Notes under the pieces: model-generated | The model's database searches: none | What the model was told of the DNA's origin: nothing | The model's input: only the letters and a program-made list of their open reading frames with translations | Position numbers and translations under genes: made by a program | Part shown: in pieces, positions 35,868 through 44,493 of the stretch | Layout: every line of letters starts with the position of its first letter | Numbering within the stretch: the first letter of the stretch is position 1 | Assembly: GCA_905196835.1 (NCBI GenBank) | Contig: CAJJWN010000006.1 | Location: forward strand, 39,381 to 103,380 | From: an uncultured Prevotella sp. | GTDB taxonomy: Bacteria; Bacteroidota; Bacteroidia; Bacteroidales; Bacteroidaceae | DNA length: 64,000 nt | Direction: 5' to 3'

Positions 35868-37271
35868 TTAAAACTTAAAGTAATTTTTCGCATTGTAATA
35901 ACTGATGTCTTCCACCATCCTGTACAACGCTTCTTTGTCATCCGGCAAGAGGCCTTTCTCAACGTCATTACCCAACAAATTGCAGAGCAAACGGCGGAAA
36001 TATTCATGACGAGGATATGACAGGAACGAACGGCTGTCTGTCAACATTCCGACAAAGCGGCTCAACAGTCCGAGCACAGACAATGCGTTCATCTGCCTTG
36101 TCATGCCGTCAAGCTGGTCGTTGAACCACCATCCACTTCCGAACTGGATTTTACCGGGGCAAGAACCATCCTGGAAGTTGCCCAGCATGGTAGCAATAAC
36201 CTCGTTGGCACACGGATTCAAAGTATATAATATGGTACGCGTGAGCTTGCCTTCCGCATTCAGATGGTCGAGGAAATGGCTCATTGCCTTTGCTGTATTG
36301 AACTCGCCGATAGAGTCGAAGCCCGTATCCGGACCGAGTTTCTTGAACATAAGGCTGTTGTTGTCGCGTATAGCTCCGTAATGATACTGCTGCGTCCAGT
36401 CGCTATCGTAGTCCATCTCAGCGAACACGGTCAACATGCAATGCTTGAACTGACGAATTTCAAGTTCCGAAAGGTCTTGCCCACGCATTGCCTTTTCAAA
36501 TATTGTCTCTATCTGGCTGTCCGTGTACGGCTCATCGTAAAACTCCTCTATACCATGGTCAGACAGACGGCAACCGTTCTCATTGAAGAAGTCATGACGC
36601 TTCTGCAATGCGTCAACCAAATCCTGGAATTTTGAGATGGTTACACCGGCCACATCACCAAGCGTGGTAACATACTCTGCAAAATTCTTCGCATTGTCTA
36701 CGGCCATTGCCTTGTCGGGACGCCATGCAGGTATCATCTTTATCTCAAAGCCGCTCTCACGGGTCTGCTTGTGGTAGTGCAGGTCGTCTATCGGGTCGTC
36801 AGTGGTACAAACACATTCCACATTGTAGCGGCGCATAAACCCACGTGCGGTATATCCTGGCTGCTGCAACTTCTCGTTACACTCATCATATATCTCGCGT
36901 GCCGTCTTCGGGCTTAAAAGTTTGTCTATGCCAAAGGCCGTCTTCAACTCAAGGTGCGTCCAATGGTAAAGCGGATTGCGAAACGTGTAAGGCACCGTCT
37001 CCGCCCACTTCTCAAACTTCTCCCAGTCGCTTGTTTCAGTTCCGGTGCAATACTTTTCATCAACACCGTTTGTACGCATCGCACGCCATTTATAATGGTC
37101 GCCACCCAACCAAAGCTCTGTGATGCTTTTAAACTTATGGTCATTGGCAACCATTTCAGGAATCAAATGGCAATGATAGTCAATAATCGGCATTTTCGCC
37201 GCATGATTATGAAATAAATCCTGTGCAGTAGATGTTTCCAGCAGGAAGTTTTCATCCATAAATTTTTTCAT
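35868..37271 (-). CDS. uxaC: Glucuronate (uronate) isomerase
   Basis: A 467-residue UxaC of the amidohydrolase fold: D-glucuronate to D-fructuronate and D-galacturonate to D-tagaturonate. Visible are the metal-site PIIDYHCHLIPE (~29-40), CTTDDPIDDLHYHK (~165) and GSGWWFNDQLDGM (~375). Length is the usual ~470. It stands alone between terminators, without other hexuronate genes in the window. Its promoter region overlaps that of the divergent asparaginase gene. Confidence 0.95.
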   Translation of the reverse strand: MKKFMDENFLLETSTAQDLFHNHAAKMPIIDYHCHLIPEMVANDHKFKSITELWLGGDHYKWRAMRTNGVDEKYCTGTETSDWEKFEKWAETVPYTFRNPLYHWTHLELKTAFGIDKLLSPKTAREIYDECNEKLQQPGYTARGFMRRYNVECVCTTDDPIDDLHYHKQTRESGFEIKMIPAWRPDKAMAVDNAKNFAEYVTTLGDVAGVTISKFQDLVDALQKRHDFFNENGCRLSDHGIEEFYDEPYTDSQIETIFEKAMRGQDLSELEIRQFKHCMLTVFAEMDYDSDWTQQYHYGAIRDNNSLMFKKLGPDTGFDSIGEFNTAKAMSHFLDHLNAEGKLTRTILYTLNPCANEVIATMLGNFQDGSCPGKIQFGSGWWFNDQLDGMTRQMNALSVLGLLSRFVGMLTDSRSFLSYPRHEYFRRLLCNLLGNDVEKGLLPDDKEALYRMVEDISYYNAKNYFKF

Positions 37272-37328
37272 GTCTTTGTTTTCTTTAAATAGTTAATTAC
37301 AATTTGTAGTTCATTCTTTTTATTTATG

Positions 37329-37336
37329 CAAATATA
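37329..37336 (-). promoter_or_regulatory. -7 box TATATTTG for uxaC
   Basis: TAnnTTTG match on the - strand, 58 bp before the uxaC start. It lies 11 bp from the -33 element of the opposing asparaginase promoter. Confidence 0.5.
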
Positions 37337-37346
37337 CAGCATTTTT

Positions 37347-37377
37347 TTTGATTTCAGACCAAATTAAGCTATATTTG
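37347..37377 (+). promoter_or_regulatory. Bacteroidota promoter of the asparaginase gene
   Basis: TTTG at 37347-37350 and TATATTTG at 37370-37377 are separated by 19 bp, the consensus spacing. The ATG follows 22 bp after the -7 box. Confidence 0.75.
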
Positions 37378-37399
37378 CACAAAATAAAATACATAAACT

Positions 37400-38464
37400 A
37401 TGCCCAATTCCATCAATCCGACATACGCCAGACATAAAACCAACCGTGTCTTGTTGATTTATACCGGCGGAACAATAGGCATGGGTAAAAATCCGTCGAC
37501 TGGAGTTCTCGAACCACTCGATATGAACCACCTGGTAAGTTGCCTGCCCGAGTTCAACATGCTGAAGACGGGCATAGAGACTTACCAGTTTACACAGCCC
37601 ATCGACTCAAGCGACATGTCGCCAAGACTGTGGTCGCAGCTGGTAAGGATTATCGCCGAAAGATACGACATGTATGACGGCTTCGTCATACTCCACGGCA
37701 CCGACACCATGGCATACACGGCTTCCGCCCTTTCCTTTATGCTCGAGAACCTTACAAAGCCCGTCATACTTACCGGCAGCCAGCTGCCTATCAACCAATT
37801 GCGCACCGACGGCAAAGAGAACCTCATAACAAGCATCGAAATCGCATCAGCCGTACATGATGACGGCACAGCCATCGTACCCGAAGTGTGCATATATTTC
37901 AGCGGTAAACTGCTAAGGGGCAACCGGGCTACAAAGACCAACGCCGACGGCTTCAACGCTTTCGAGTCGTTCAACTTCCCCCATTTGGCCGAAGCCGGCG
38001 TGAACATAGTCTACCACGAGGAATACATACTGAAACCTGACTTCCGTAAACCGATGATTCCACATACGGCAATCGACCCCAACGTCGTAGTGTTCTCTTT
38101 ATTCCCCGGCTTACAGGAAAACATCATACGCCACGTGCTTGACGCGTCAGAGCTGCGCTCAATCGTAATGCGCAGCTTCGGAAGCGGAAACGCGCCCAAA
38201 AAGACATGGCTGACAAGGATACTACAACAAGCCAGTCGCCGCGGCGTGACAATAGTCAACATAAGCCAATGCCTTGCAGGAACGGTTGAGATGAGCCGCT
38301 ACGACACTGGTTATCGCCTCAAAAGCACAGGAGTAATCAGCGGATATGACAGCACCGTGGAATGCGCCGTTACCAAACTGATGTGCCTGCAAGGCAACTA
38401 CACCGACAACAAGATTGTAAGACACTTCATGAGCCGCCCCATCTGCGGAGAGATTACTATTTAA
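37400..38464 (+). CDS. ansA: Type I (cytoplasmic) L-asparaginase
   Basis: The 354-residue enzyme hydrolyses asparagine to aspartate and ammonia. It shows the two catalytic threonine motifs, LLIYTGGTIGMG (~19-30) and VILHGTDTMAYTASAL (~97-112), with ILTGSQLPI (~122). No signal peptide is present, which fits the cytosolic type. It is followed 105 bp later by rubrerythrin with its own promoter. Confidence 0.93.
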   Translation: MPNSINPTYARHKTNRVLLIYTGGTIGMGKNPSTGVLEPLDMNHLVSCLPEFNMLKTGIETYQFTQPIDSSDMSPRLWSQLVRIIAERYDMYDGFVILHGTDTMAYTASALSFMLENLTKPVILTGSQLPINQLRTDGKENLITSIEIASAVHDDGTAIVPEVCIYFSGKLLRGNRATKTNADGFNAFESFNFPHLAEAGVNIVYHEEYILKPDFRKPMIPHTAIDPNVVVFSLFPGLQENIIRHVLDASELRSIVMRSFGSGNAPKKTWLTRILQQASRRGVTIVNISQCLAGTVEMSRYDTGYRLKSTGVISGYDSTVECAVTKLMCLQGNYTDNKIVRHFMSRPICGEITI

Positions 38465-38483
38465 TTAAAAAAGCACAATTAAC

Positions 38484-38514
38484 TTGCACCCGTTCAATTA
38501 AATACTTATCTTTG
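38484..38514 (+). promoter_or_regulatory. Promoter of the rubrerythrin gene
   Basis: TTG at 38484-38486 and TATCTTTG at 38507-38514, 20 bp apart; the leader to the ATG is about 50 nt. Confidence 0.65.
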
Positions 38515-38569
38515 CAGAATAGTTTAGCAATCAAAGCATTAAAACAATCAAACTAAAATTTATAACATT

Positions 38570-39109
38570 ATGGAACTGAAAGGAACAAAGACAGAAAAGA
38601 ACCTGCAAGAGGCTTTTGCAGGCGAGTCACAGGCACGCAACAAGTACACCTACTTTGCTTCTAAAGCAAGGAAAGAGGGCTACGAGCAGATAGCAGACAT
38701 CTTCGAGGAGACTGCACGCAACGAGAAAGAGCACGCAAAACTGTGGTTCAAATATCTTGAGGGTGGCGACATCAAGGACACAGCAAGCAATCTTGAGGCA
38801 GCCGCAGCAGGCGAGAACTTCGAGTGGACCGACATGTACGACCGCATGGCTAAGGAAGCCGACGAAGAAGGCTTCAAGGAAATCGCAGCCAAGTTCCGCA
38901 TGGTAGCAGCCATCGAGAAGGCTCACGAAGAGCGTTACCGCAAGCTTCTCGGCAACGTAAAGGAGGAAAAAGTATTCTCGAAAGACGGTGACTGCATCTG
39001 GCAGTGCGCTAACTGCGGCCACATCGTAATCGGCAAGAAGGCTCCGAAAATCTGCCCCGTATGCAACCATCCGCAGAGCTTCTTCCAGATTAAGGCAGAG
39101 AATTATTAA
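38570..39109 (+). CDS. rbr: Rubrerythrin
   Basis: A 179-residue peroxide-reducing non-haem iron protein. The N-terminal ferritin-like four-helix domain carries the di-iron ligands ([46 protein letters not shown]), and the C-terminal rubredoxin domain has CANCGHI and CPVCNHP. It protects anaerobes against hydrogen peroxide in the cytoplasm. Monocistronic, with promoter and terminator. Confidence 0.96.
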   Translation: MELKGTKTEKNLQEAFAGESQARNKYTYFASKARKEGYEQIADIFEETARNEKEHAKLWFKYLEGGDIKDTASNLEAAAAGENFEWTDMYDRMAKEADEEGFKEIAAKFRMVAAIEKAHEERYRKLLGNVKEEKVFSKDGDCIWQCANCGHIVIGKKAPKICPVCNHPQSFFQIKAENY

Positions 39110-39149
39110 TCAATAGGCACATCAGCAACAACCTGCTGAAACACAAATC

Positions 39150-39184
39150 AAGGCGGCGTGACATTATGTCACTCCGCCTTTTTG
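39150..39184 (+). terminator. Intrinsic terminator of rubrerythrin
   Basis: AAGGCGGcGTGACA pairs with TGTCACtCCGCCTT (one mismatch, 3-nt loop) followed by TTTTTG. Confidence 0.85.
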
Positions 39185-39207
39185 TTATATCTGACTTCAA
39201 AAGGCAG

Positions 39208-39404
39208 TCTTTCAACGTGAGCTCGGTATAAGAAAACATCCTTTGTAGGGACATAATTCATTATGTCCGCACGTTCAGAAAGAACGTTTTGGGCAATATT
39301 ACTTGTATAATACGCCTCTTAGCGGCGTGCGGACATAATGAATTATGTCCCTACAAAGGTATTTTCGCTGCTTGTAAAAAATTGCTGTTATACCGAACTC
39401 GTGT
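39208..39404. repeat. Nested inverted-repeat element (MITE-like)
   Basis: Perfect 34-bp arms at 39240-39273 and 39326-39359 (beginning CCTTTGTAGGGACATAATTC) enclose 52 bp that include a small ACGTTC/GAACGT hairpin. Outside them GAGCTCGGTATAA (~39210-39230) and TTATACCGAACTC (~39388-39400) form a second, imperfect inverted pair. A single 22-nt unit of the 88-bp repeat type (core AAAGGCAGTCTTT) lies at 39196-39217. There is no coding capacity. It fills the 362-bp gap between rubrerythrin and the DUF169 gene. Confidence 0.7.
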
Positions 39405-39471
39405 AGTCTTTCACCTTGCCCAAGGCGGCATTTTCACGGCGCAAATCTTGGCAATATGATTATGTATCCGT

Positions 39472-40224
39472 TCACTTCTGTATCTCCCCATTGATGCGTC
39501 TCCTCACTACCGACCAGGCTTTCTGGAACAAGGCCGACTGCTCCATCGTGCCGGTCAGCTCACGGAAGCGGCACATTGGTACGGTGAATGTCAACTCTTC
39601 CTTCGGTATGAGCGGACGGGCCGAGGGGTCAAGCATCCCGATGAAGCACCGGCGGCCGCCCTCGGCGTTCTCCTTCACGGCGAAGGTGACGATGCTGCAA
39701 CAGCCCGAAGAGAAGCGTACGCTGACGGCATCGTCGCTGTTGTTGTCATAGAAAGCCCATGAGCACAGGCCTGAAAGCACGTCGGGCGTGGCGAAGAAGA
39801 GCACGCCCTCCACCCCGTCAAGGCTTTCCAAAGTGTCAAGGCGCATAAAGTTGAGATACGGCTTCTCCGTCAGGCGTATGCCAAGACGGTCTATATACTC
39901 AATGACCTGCTCCTTGGTCTGCTTGTAATGCTCCACCTCCGAGACAAAGCCCGGCACGCGCCCGGGCATCGGGGCGAAGGCTGTATAAAGGCTTCCGCCG
40001 CCGCAAAGCACGTTGTCGGCCGACAGAGTAAGCGGCTGCCCGTCGCAAACCTTGCGTATCGCGCCAACCATGCAGCGCGGAATTTTCCTCACTTCCGCAG
40101 CCGCCTTGTCGCTGTAACCGAAGGCTACGGGCAGGGGCACGCTCTCGCCGAACGCCTCCCGGTACTTGGTTATGAAATCTTTTACCGTCATAGTCACGTC
40201 GTTTAAGTCTGTCACAAATGTCAC
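39472..40224 (-). CDS. DUF169 family protein
   Basis: The 250-residue product matches the DUF169 family by pattern: PLPVAFGYSDK near the start, GGGSLYTAFAP (~75), and RFSSGCCSIVTFAVKEN (~180). The family has no firmly established function; cysteine-containing motifs have led to suggestions of redox or metal roles. An internal Met at residue 12 (40191) could be the true start; no ribosome-binding site decides it. A -7 box TATATTTG lies at 40285-40292 on the same strand. Confidence 0.75.
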   Translation of the reverse strand: MTFVTDLNDVTMTVKDFITKYREAFGESVPLPVAFGYSDKAAAEVRKIPRCMVGAIRKVCDGQPLTLSADNVLCGGGSLYTAFAPMPGRVPGFVSEVEHYKQTKEQVIEYIDRLGIRLTEKPYLNFMRLDTLESLDGVEGVLFFATPDVLSGLCSWAFYDNNSDDAVSVRFSSGCCSIVTFAVKENAEGGRRCFIGMLDPSARPLIPKEELTFTVPMCRFRELTGTMEQSALFQKAWSVVRRRINGEIQK

Positions 40225-40284
40225 AATATCAGATGTACCCTACCCTTCACGCGCCTTGCACGTGAGCTTTTAGGGGAGCATCTG

Positions 40285-40292
40285 CAAATATA
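40285..40292 (-). promoter_or_regulatory. -7 box TATATTTG for the DUF169 gene
   Basis: TAnnTTTG match on the - strand 61 bp before the chosen start. Confidence 0.45.
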
Positions 40293-40467
40293 CAGGTTTT
40301 CTCCAATAAACAATCATGCCGTTGAACATCTTTAACTAATGTACGCAAAAGCACTGCCCGTTAACAGCAAAACAAACCGTTGCCTTGCGAAACACGGCAA
40401 ACGGGGGGGCATCCGCAGTTTAAGTGTAATGGTTATAACATACATATGGCCTCGAAGAGGTCCAACG

Positions 40468-40729
40468 ATGCTTAACCGCATGTGGAGCGAAGCGGAACTT
40501 GCGGTGTGTATGTGACATCCAATACCGTCCTCGAAGAGGGCGAACTACATTTTGGGTTATGGGGTATTGAGGTCTTGCGGTTATACGGTATGACTGTAAT
40601 ACCTCATAACCTCACAACCGTAAAACCTCATAACCGTAAACGCTGTTCGCCCTCTTCGAGGACGACTGATAGTGTTTTGACTTACCGCAAGTTCCGTTCC
40701 CTACGGTCACTCCACATGCGGTTAAGCAT
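40468..40729. repeat. Large nested inverted repeat
   Basis: Three arm pairs are in register: ATGCTTAACCGCATGTGGAG at 40468-40487 with its complement at 40710-40729; CGGAACTTGCGGT at 40493-40505 with 40684-40696; CGTCCTCGAAGAGGGCGAAC at 40526-40545 with 40645-40664. The centre (40552-40643) has octamers of the GGTTRTNN family in both orientations. Part of a 1,180-bp gene-free stretch (40225-41404) that also holds an 88-bp element, a 4 x 22 variant and a perfect hairpin; no plausible gene is seen in it. Confidence 0.75.
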
Positions 40730-40890
40730 GGTTCGCCCCCTTCGGGGACGGGGGTACACAACAAGTTCCCGCCATACGGTTTATTTTTCATTGTTAATTG
40801 TTAATTTCCGCACAGCGGTTTTACCCCTTCGGGGACAGAATAAGCACTTATAAGTCATACACCTGAACTACGGATGAGCCCCAACAAGCC

Positions 40891-40978
40891 TGCAAAAGGC
40901 CGCCTTTGACGATGTAAAAGGCCGTCTTTGAGGAGACGAAAGGCCGTCTTTCGCAGGCTAAAAGACGGTCTTTTGGAA
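40891..40978. repeat. 88-bp element, copy C (four 22-nt units)
   Basis: Units start at 40891, 40913, 40935 and 40957, with cores AAAGGCCGCCTTT, AAAGGCCGTCTTT, AAAGGCCGTCTTT and AAAGACGGTCTTT; the last is nearly the reverse complement of the middle two. TGATTATCAA follows at 40996-41005. One of the cleanest copies. Confidence 0.85.
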
Positions 40979-41025
40979 CGGCATTATCAACCAACTGATT
41001 ATCAATAAGTTACAAGCAATCGAAG

Positions 41026-41113
41026 TAAGAGCCGTCCAAACGGGTGGTTTGGACGGCTGAAACGCCCCGTTTGGACGGCCTTTACGGGGCGTATGGACGG
41101 CTCTTACTATATG
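41026..41113. repeat. 4 x 22-nt array of a second sequence type
   Basis: Units start at 41026, 41048, 41070 and 41092. TTTGGACGGC opens units 2 and 3, TATGGACGGC opens unit 4, and unit 1 carries the complement GCCGTCCAAAC. The outer arms GTAAGAGCCGTCCA (41025-41038) and TGGACGGCTCTTAC (41094-41107) are perfect complements. Same 22-nt period and one-inverted-unit layout as the 88-bp family, only 48 bp from copy C. Confidence 0.8.
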
Positions 41114-41197
41114 TTTCTATGGCTTTTGCAATTACCGAAAGCCGAGATTAACGTCGAGTTCGGTATAAAGATAATATGATAATAATCTAACTTCTAT

Positions 41198-41257
41198 CAG
41201 TCTGTGGGTATCTGTCATTCCGCGCTCCGACGCGGAATGACAGATACCCACAGACTG
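41198..41257. repeat. Perfect 27-bp hairpin with 6-nt loop
   Basis: Arms 41198-41224 and 41231-41257 are exact reverse complements (starting CAGTCTGTGGGTATCTGTC), with loop CTCCGA. There is no neighbouring U-run and no gene within 140 bp. A copy of GAGTTCGGTATAA lies about 40 bp upstream, the same word that borders the element at 39208-39404. Confidence 0.85.
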
Positions 41258-41404
41258 TTTGGAACAAAAAAAAGGCAAGTATTCTTCCATCTGGGGGATT
41301 ATTTCTTATACTGAAATCACGTAACATTAATGGAATTTACTATGACAAAACGCCTCATCGCCATTGCCGATTTTTCATTCTTCATTATTCATTATTAATT
41401 CATT

Positions 41405-43537
41405 TCAGTTCTTTATTATGCCCGTGTCGCCGCCGCGCTTCACGGCATTGCGGCTTACGGCCTTGCGCTCGCGCCCCTTCGAGAGCCGCCACGAGAGGCT
41501 GAGGGTGAGCATGTTGCCCATGTCGCCGCTGTACATGCGCAGCATTTTGTGCACGTAGCGGTTAAGCAGTTCGGAGTGGTTGGTCTCAACGCGGTTCTGG
41601 AAACAGTGCTGCCAGTAAAGCGAAACATTGAAATTGCCCATGCGGTAAGCCGCCGTAAGATACCAGGCATACGTGCCTATGCCCTTAGTCTCGCCCTCGA
41701 GGAAGCTCCAGCCGTTGTCTACATGGGCCGACAGAGACAGGCGGCCGAGGTACGCGTCGGCACCTGCACCGTAGTTGAAGGCGGACGAATGGTGTGTGTA
41801 ATCGTCGCCAAAGTTGAAGCATCGGTACAGTCCGCCCCATAGTGTAAACGACAATTTGCCGGGCAGAAGGTCGTAACGGGTGTAGTTGTCAACGTAGAAC
41901 ATGCTTATGCGCCGCTGGTTTGCGCGCGAGAATAGGAAGTACACATTATCGGGAACATCGCCGCTTACGGCTTGTCTGCTTGTCAACTCGTCACTGGTCT
42001 GCTGCACTCGCTCTATCTTCTGCATCCATGTGTTGAGGTGAGAGCGGTAATGCGTTGATACAGAAGTATATAGCGACGGTAGCTGAAGCGACGCGGTAAG
42101 CGTCTGCTCAATGACTTTGTTGGGATGGATGTCGGGGTTGCCTACGGTCAGTTCCAGCGCATTGTTCCTCACCACGGCGTCGCCAAGGTAGGCAAGGCGC
42201 GGCGCCTCCTGCCTCAGTTGCAGGTTGTAGTTCAGCCGGAACGGCCGCCACGGAGCCCAGGAGAGCTGCACCTCGGGCCGCCACAGCCAGTAGCCGTAAC
42301 GCTCCGCGCCCTGACGGTAGTGCAGGTAGCTGACACCCGTGCCTGCTGTATATGACAGGCCGGCCAGCCGCCCCTTTACCTGCGCGAAGGCGTAGAGGCT
42401 CTGCGTAAGTATGTTGTTGTCCGCATCGGTGTCTCCGCGGTAGGTTATGCCCGTATGGTTATGGTCGAACGTCAGCCCGGCAGACAGGGTGAAGGGGCGC
42501 AGGCGGTTCTCGTATATGGCCTCGGCGAAGAGCGTGCGCACCGTGCTCCGCGACGTGTAGGCGTATGGCGACGTGCCGCCGTAGGCGTAATCGTAGGTTG
42601 ACAGGGTGTAGTTTCCGTTCGCGTTGAGGGTAAGGCTCTGGCGTTTCGTCAGGTTGTAGTTGAAGTAAAGGTCGGCCATGGCTGCCTTGGTATCATCCGT
42701 AGAGCCTATTGAAAACGCCTCGCTCACGCCGCCCTGCGTCTCCGTTCGCGTCCTTGTGTCGCGCGGTATGCGTGAGAGCGTGCCGCCGAGGGTGGCTTGC
42801 AGGGTGTAGCGCGACGTGTCTGCAAGGCTGTATTGCAGCTGCAGGTCGTGCGACAGGCTGCGTCTGCGCCAGCCGTTGTCCGTGCGGCGGATGGTATAAG
42901 TGGAATTGTCGGGCATCAGGTAGTCGGCCTTCTCCTCGTATTCCAGTTTCTTCATGTCGGCGAAACCGAACGAATAATGCAGTCCAAGCTCGCTCTTGCC
43001 ATGGTTCAGCTTGGCAAACGCCTCGCCGTTGGTGCGCTCCGAAGTGAGCGTCTGCATAAGTTCCGCGCCGACGGTGTAGCCCCTTTCTGTCCTGTTTGTA
43101 ACGATGTTTACTACAAAGGTGACGCCTTGGCCGTAGCGCACACCCGGGTTTTGGATGAAGTCAACCGACCTGACGGTCTTCGGGTCGAGCGCGGTAAGGT
43201 CGCGCCTGTCGGCTACAATGTCGTTGATACGCACTTGGAGCTGCCCCATGTTTGGGGGCACGGTGATGCTCTTGGCCACCTCGTCCACCGTGACATATGG
43301 CAATGCGAGGCGCGAAAGCAGGCCGTAGGCGTTGGTGGAGGCATCCTTCTGCTCCTGCGTGGGCAGCAGGCGGAGTGTGTTGTCGCGGTTCATTACGCGC
43401 TCGCCCTTCACCACAACTTCCTTCAACGACACGGAGTCGCTTACCGCCTTGCCGTCATTGCCATTGTCTCCCTTGGTCTGCGCCATTACGGATAATGGCA
43501 GAATGATGTACAATGAAAATAAAAACAGTCTCTTCAT
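41405..43537 (-). CDS. Outer-membrane beta-barrel protein with TonB-plug-like N-terminus
   Basis: The 710 residues include a signal peptide (MKRLFLFSLYIILPLSVMAQ), a plug-like domain (VSLKEVVVKGERVMNRDNTL, VRINDIVADRRDLTALDPKTVRSVDFI, ~35-135) and a long barrel of alternating aromatic strands. It resembles the Bacteroidota outer-membrane beta-barrel family related to TonB-dependent receptors but lacks the usual carboxypeptidase-like N-terminal domain. The final segment after LSLSWRLSKGRERKAVSRN is basic and not an aromatic barrel end, so the last residues may be a tail. A membrane-bound regulator gene precedes it by 54 bp; substrate unknown. Confidence 0.8.
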   Translation of the reverse strand: MKRLFLFSLYIILPLSVMAQTKGDNGNDGKAVSDSVSLKEVVVKGERVMNRDNTLRLLPTQEQKDASTNAYGLLSRLALPYVTVDEVAKSITVPPNMGQLQVRINDIVADRRDLTALDPKTVRSVDFIQNPGVRYGQGVTFVVNIVTNRTERGYTVGAELMQTLTSERTNGEAFAKLNHGKSELGLHYSFGFADMKKLEYEEKADYLMPDNSTYTIRRTDNGWRRRSLSHDLQLQYSLADTSRYTLQATLGGTLSRIPRDTRTRTETQGGVSEAFSIGSTDDTKAAMADLYFNYNLTKRQSLTLNANGNYTLSTYDYAYGGTSPYAYTSRSTVRTLFAEAIYENRLRPFTLSAGLTFDHNHTGITYRGDTDADNNILTQSLYAFAQVKGRLAGLSYTAGTGVSYLHYRQGAERYGYWLWRPEVQLSWAPWRPFRLNYNLQLRQEAPRLAYLGDAVVRNNALELTVGNPDIHPNKVIEQTLTASLQLPSLYTSVSTHYRSHLNTWMQKIERVQQTSDELTSRQAVSGDVPDNVYFLFSRANQRRISMFYVDNYTRYDLLPGKLSFTLWGGLYRCFNFGDDYTHHSSAFNYGAGADAYLGRLSLSAHVDNGWSFLEGETKGIGTYAWYLTAAYRMGNFNVSLYWQHCFQNRVETNHSELLNRYVHKMLRMYSGDMGNMLTLSLSWRLSKGRERKAVSRNAVKRGGDTGIIKN

Positions 43538-43553
43538 CTTTTGCTTTTTCGTG

Positions 43554-43561
43554 CAAAAGTA
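43554..43561 (-). promoter_or_regulatory. -7 box TACTTTTG for the barrel gene
   Basis: TAnnTTTG match on the - strand in the 54-bp gap, giving a very short leader; the barrel gene can be transcribed apart from its regulator. Confidence 0.5.
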
Positions 43562-43591
43562 AGAGACTGTTATGTGTAATCGACAAAATTA

Positions 43592-44473
43592 TTACTGACA
43601 ACTCCCTGACATTTGGCTGACATCTGCCGTCAGCCTGTACGCCCTTCCGCGCTCGGACTCAATCCTGATGCCGGTATTCGGCTCTATAACTTGCTTCAAT
43701 CGGCGGATTAAGGTGTAAAGAGTCTCGCTGGCATCAGGCTTACCCGGCCACAGGGCAGAGCATATTTCGTCCTTCGACAGCTTGTGCCCGTCGGCGCGGA
43801 AGAACATCCGCATCAGCTCGTGTTGCATCGGAGTGAAACGGATTTCATCGTTTCCTGCATTGTAAAAGGCGTTGAGCGAGTCGTCGAAACGCAATCCGCC
43901 GATTGCTATTCCGTATGCTTTAGTCATGCGGTTTGCGCCATGTCTCCGCATATAAAGTATTGACAATACGCCCCAAAGCATGGCAGCAATCATCAGGCTG
44001 ACTGGCAAACGCTGGTCTGACAAGCCCAACACGGTTGCAAACGAGCAGTCGGCATTGCCGCGGAATACCACCTCCACATCGTCCGCCTGCGCCATGCCGG
44101 GCTTCAAGAGGACGGTGTCGCCGCTCACTCCTGCCGCATCGTTCCACTCAAATGCTCCTTTTCCGCCCTGCGGAACTACGGCGAACGAGACGTAAGACTT
44201 GCCGCGAAGTTCTGGTATCGACAGGCTCTCGGTAAAACACTCGTCACGTATTAGCATGGCTACGACATCCGTAGATTGCGCCTGAAGCTGCCGGCAAACG
44301 CGCAAGGTGTCTTCCGTCACCCACTCGCCGCCCTTTTCGGCCAGCGCGCGGACGAGCGCACGGTTGAGGTCTGACGCTATGCGGTCTTTCGCGTCGATAT
44401 AGTTGCCCGTGCCAGTAACGACCGACGACAACGCCAGCACGGCGAAAACGATGATTGAGAGATATGCTTTCAT
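43592..44473 (-). CDS. Membrane-anchored winged-helix regulator (C-terminal OmpR-type DNA-binding domain)
   Basis: The 293-residue product has an N-terminal hydrophobic helix (3-21), an extracytoplasmic region of ~130 residues, a second helix LPVSLMIAAMLWGVLSILYM (~157-176) and a C-terminal winged helix (FTPMQHELMRMFF, LSKDEICSALWPG, LYTLIRRLKQVIE, IESERGRAYRL, ~215-282). It is a one-component sensor like ToxR but with the DNA-binding domain at the C-terminus. It probably senses an envelope signal and controls its neighbours, the barrel gene and the secreted protein gene 20 bp upstream. Target genes are inferred from position only. Confidence 0.82.
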   Translation of the reverse strand: MKAYLSIIVFAVLALSSVVTGTGNYIDAKDRIASDLNRALVRALAEKGGEWVTEDTLRVCRQLQAQSTDVVAMLIRDECFTESLSIPELRGKSYVSFAVVPQGGKGAFEWNDAAGVSGDTVLLKPGMAQADDVEVVFRGNADCSFATVLGLSDQRLPVSLMIAAMLWGVLSILYMRRHGANRMTKAYGIAIGGLRFDDSLNAFYNAGNDEIRFTPMQHELMRMFFRADGHKLSKDEICSALWPGKPDASETLYTLIRRLKQVIEPNTGIRIESERGRAYRLTADVSQMSGSCQ

Positions 44474-44493
44474 ATTACAGGAAACGTTTTATT

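Noticed and set aside
40891..41113. Possible CRISPR array because of regularly spaced repeats
   Set aside because: The 22-nt units follow each other without unique spacers, are only four per block, and no cas gene is present.
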